64,000 bases of DNA from Streptomyces monashensis. GTDB lineage: Bacteria > Actinomycetota > Actinomycetes > Streptomycetales > Streptomycetaceae. Location of the stretch: contig NZ_MLYO01000060.1 of NCBI RefSeq assembly GCF_001866665.1, forward strand, positions 1 through 64,000, given 5' to 3'. Under the pieces are notes generated by a model. The model was not told the origin of the DNA and searched no databases. It worked only from the letters and a program-made list of their open reading frames with translations. A program made the translations under genes and the position numbers. Shown here piece after piece: positions 62,026 to 64,000 of the stretch (within the stretch, counting starts at the first letter, position 1; every line of letters starts with the position of its first letter).

Positions 62026-63351
62026 ATGCGCACGAGCATCCGCCGGTCCCGCAGGCTGGGGGCCCTCGCGGCCGTGGCCGCGCTGACCACGGGACTGCTG
62101 GCCGGCTGCGCCAAGGACAGCGGCGGTTCGTCGGACACCTCGGGCGGTGGCGGCGGCAAGGGCACGACCACGATCACCCTGGGCCTGTTCGGCACCATGG
62201 GCTTCAAGGAGGCCGGTCTCTACACCGACTACGAGAAGCTCCACCCCGGCATCTCGATCCAGGAGAACGTGATCGAGAAGAACGAGAACTACTACCCGGC
62301 CCTGGTCAACCACCTCACCACCAACAGCGGACTGCAGGACGTCCAGGCCGTCGAAGTCGGCAACATCGCCGAGGTCGTACAGACCCAGGCGGCCAAGCTG
62401 GAGGACCTGTCCAAGGTCGCGGGCGTGGCCAAGAGCAACTGGCTGGACTGGAAGTGGCAGCAGGCCACCACCAAGGACGGCCAGACGGTCGGCCTCGGCA
62501 CCGACATCGGCCCGATGGCCATCTGCTACCGCAAGGACATGTTCAAGGCGGCCGGCCTGCCCACCGACCGCGACCAGGTGTCCAAGCTGTGGGCCGGCGA
62601 CTGGAGCAAGCTCGTCTCCACCGGCGAGCAGTACCAGAAGAAGGCCCCCAAGGGCACCACCTTCATGGACTCCCCCGGCGGCCTGCTGAACGCGATCCTC
62701 AGCAGCGCGAGCCAGAAGTTCTACGACTCCTCCGGCAAGGTCGTCTACAAGACGAACCCGGCCGTCAGGAGCGCCTTCGACCTGACGGCCAAGGCCGCCA
62801 AGGAGGGGCTGCTGCAGTCGCAGACGCAGTTCCAGCCCGGCTGGGACCAGCTGATCTCCAACAGCAAGTTCGCCTCCGTGGCCTGCCCGCCGTGGATGCT
62901 CGGCTACATCAAGGGCAAGTCGAAGGCGGACGCCGCCGGCCAGTGGGACGTGGCCCAGGCGCCGCAGTCCGGCAACTGGGGCGGCACCTTCCTGGCCGTG
63001 CCCAAGTCCGGCAAGCACGTCACCGAGGCGGAGAAGTTCGTCGCCTGGCTGACCGCCCCCGCCCAGCAGGCCAAGCTCTTCGCCGTCCAGGGCAGCTTCC
63101 CGAGCGCGCCGCCCGCGTACGCCATGTCCCAGGTCACCGGCGCGAAGAACCAGATGACCGGGGACGCCCCGATCGGCGCGATCTTCGCGCAGGCCGCCAA
63201 GTCCATCCCCAGCCAGCCGATCGGCCCGAAGGACCAGATCATCCAGCAGGGCCTGACGGACAACGGCGTCTTCCTGGTCACGCAGGGCAAGACCGCTGCG
63301 GACGCCTGGAACACGGCCGTCAAGACCATCGACAACAACCTGGAGCAGTGA
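62026..63351 (+). CDS. cebE: ABC transporter sugar-binding lipoprotein (CebE-like)
   Basis: 441 aa. A twin-Arg-like basic start, hydrophobic segment and lipobox LLAGC (Cys about residue 28) mark a lipoprotein; a Gly/Ser linker follows. The mature part (GLFGTMGFKEAGLYTDYEKLHP, GTDIGPMAICYRKDMF, VACPPWMLGYI) is a family 1 oligosaccharide-binding protein close to CebE. AGGAGGACGCA precedes the ATG. A permease gene follows 5 bases on. Confidence 0.92.
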   Translation: MRTSIRRSRRLGALAAVAALTTGLLAGCAKDSGGSSDTSGGGGGKGTTTITLGLFGTMGFKEAGLYTDYEKLHPGISIQENVIEKNENYYPALVNHLTTNSGLQDVQAVEVGNIAEVVQTQAAKLEDLSKVAGVAKSNWLDWKWQQATTKDGQTVGLGTDIGPMAICYRKDMFKAAGLPTDRDQVSKLWAGDWSKLVSTGEQYQKKAPKGTTFMDSPGGLLNAILSSASQKFYDSSGKVVYKTNPAVRSAFDLTAKAAKEGLLQSQTQFQPGWDQLISNSKFASVACPPWMLGYIKGKSKADAAGQWDVAQAPQSGNWGGTFLAVPKSGKHVTEAEKFVAWLTAPAQQAKLFAVQGSFPSAPPAYAMSQVTGAKNQMTGDAPIGAIFAQAAKSIPSQPIGPKDQIIQQGLTDNGVFLVTQGKTAADAWNTAVKTIDNNLEQ

Positions 63352-63356
63352 CCGGC

Positions 63357-64000
63357 ATGGCCACCCGGCACGACACCGCCGCGTCCCCCGCGAGGGAGGG
63401 GGGCGCGGCCCCGGCCCGCTCCGGTGCGCCCTCCGGCGCCTACGGCACGGACGAGCGGCGGCGGGCGCGGCTGTCCCGGCGCTGGCAGCGCGACATCCGC
63501 TGGAGCCCGTACGCCTTCGTCTCCCCCTTCTTCCTCCTCTTCGTGGCGTTCGGCCTCTTCCCGCTGATCTACACGGGCTGGGCCTCGCTGCACACGGTGG
63601 AGCTGACCGCGCCGACCGACATGCGGTGGGCGGGGCTGCACAACTACACCCGGATCTTCGACGACGACTTCTTCTGGAACGCGGCGAAGAACACCCTGAC
63701 CATCGGGATCATCTCGACCGTCCCGCAGCTGGCGATGGCGATGGGGCTCGCCCACATCCTCAACTACAGGCTGCGCGCGTCGACGTTCTTCCGCGTCGTG
63801 ATGCTGGCGCCGTACGCGACGTCGATCGCCGCCGCCTCGCTGGTCTTCGTCCTGCTCTTCGGCCGCGACTACGGCATGATCAACTGGGCGCTGCACTTCG
63901 TCGGCGGCGGTCACGTCGACTGGCAGAACGACAAGTGGCCCTCGCAGATCGCGGTCTCCTCGATCGTCGTCTGGCGCTGGACCGGCTACAACGCGCTGAT
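63357..64000 (+). CDS. cebF: ABC sugar permease (CebF-like), cut by window end
   Basis: At least 214 aa are present; the 3' end lies outside the window. A hydrophilic Ala/Arg-rich N-terminus of about 50 aa precedes a MalF-type core with helices at about 52-75 (AFVSPFFLLFVAFGLFPLIY), 115-135 and 140-165 (VMLAPYATSIAAASLVFVLLF). It starts 5 bases after the binding-protein stop, so it belongs to the same CebR-controlled operon. Confidence 0.9.
   Translation, partial: MATRHDTAASPAREGGAAPARSGAPSGAYGTDERRRARLSRRWQRDIRWSPYAFVSPFFLLFVAFGLFPLIYTGWASLHTVELTAPTDMRWAGLHNYTRIFDDDFFWNAAKNTLTIGIISTVPQLAMAMGLAHILNYRLRASTFFRVVMLAPYATSIAAASLVFVLLFGRDYGMINWALHFVGGGHVDWQNDKWPSQIAVSSIVVWRWTGYNAL

Overview
The window is very GC-rich DNA with dense, overlapping genes, GTG/TTG starts and rare TTA codons. 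It also holds an SARP/AfsR-type regulator, an AfsA-like protein, an ECF41 sigma factor and a CebR-type operator. Together these point to a Streptomyces (or close actinomycete) chromosome. About 45 kb of it is specialised-metabolite genes, flanked by ordinary genes.

Left flank (1-3879): degenerate repeats, then a 2-oxoacid:ferredoxin oxidoreductase operon (korA-korB-ferredoxin). Regulatory pair (4064-7991): an AfsA-like hotdog protein and a large SARP/NB-ARC/TPR regulator, closed by a strong hairpin.

First biosynthetic block (8128-24273, minus strand): a fatty acyl-AMP ligase, two long acyl-CoA dehydrogenase-like flavoproteins and an ACP. These are followed by one KS-AT-ACP polyketide synthase, a KASIII, a second ACP, a stand-alone E2-type acyltransferase, a phosphopantetheinyl transferase and two alpha/beta hydrolases with a 60-aa ORF between them. 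A separate FkbH-like gene lies upstream. FkbH + ACP + KASIII + E2-type acyltransferase + hydrolase is the gene set known from tetronate pathways. My model: a fatty acid is activated, desaturated on an ACP, extended once with malonate, and joined to a glyceryl-ACP unit to form an (unsaturated) acyl tetronate. The hydroxymethyl group would then be acetylated and eliminated.

Middle (24713-34704): hemerythrin-like protein, FAD monooxygenase, P450, TetR with an SRPBCC protein, MMPL exporter, an amidohydrolase coupled to a DUF59 protein, and an FMN reductase. The SRPBCC and MMPL genes carry TTA codons.

Second biosynthetic block (34758-54492): FAD amine-oxidase-like protein, class III aminotransferase, two methyltransferases, a type III PKS, an SRPBCC protein, two type-2 acyl-CoA-dehydrogenase-fold flavoproteins and two ACPs. 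It continues with a PLP decarboxylase, an acyl/aminoacyl-AMP ligase, a KASIII relative, an MFS exporter, a second fatty acyl-AMP ligase, a type II thioesterase and a SARP. This looks like an aminoacyl-ACP (load, then decarboxylate) route feeding a type III PKS or KASIII step. Whether the two blocks make one hybrid compound or are two neighbouring clusters cannot be settled from sequence. A shared promoter motif in the middle and right block hints at common control there.

Right flank (54821-64000): two-component system divergent from a MurG-like glycosyltransferase and an NDP-sugar epimerase, an ECF41 sigma factor beside a DoxX protein, and a LacI regulator divergent from a CebE/CebF-like sugar ABC transporter cut by the window end. 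No rRNA, tRNA, CRISPR or transposase was seen.
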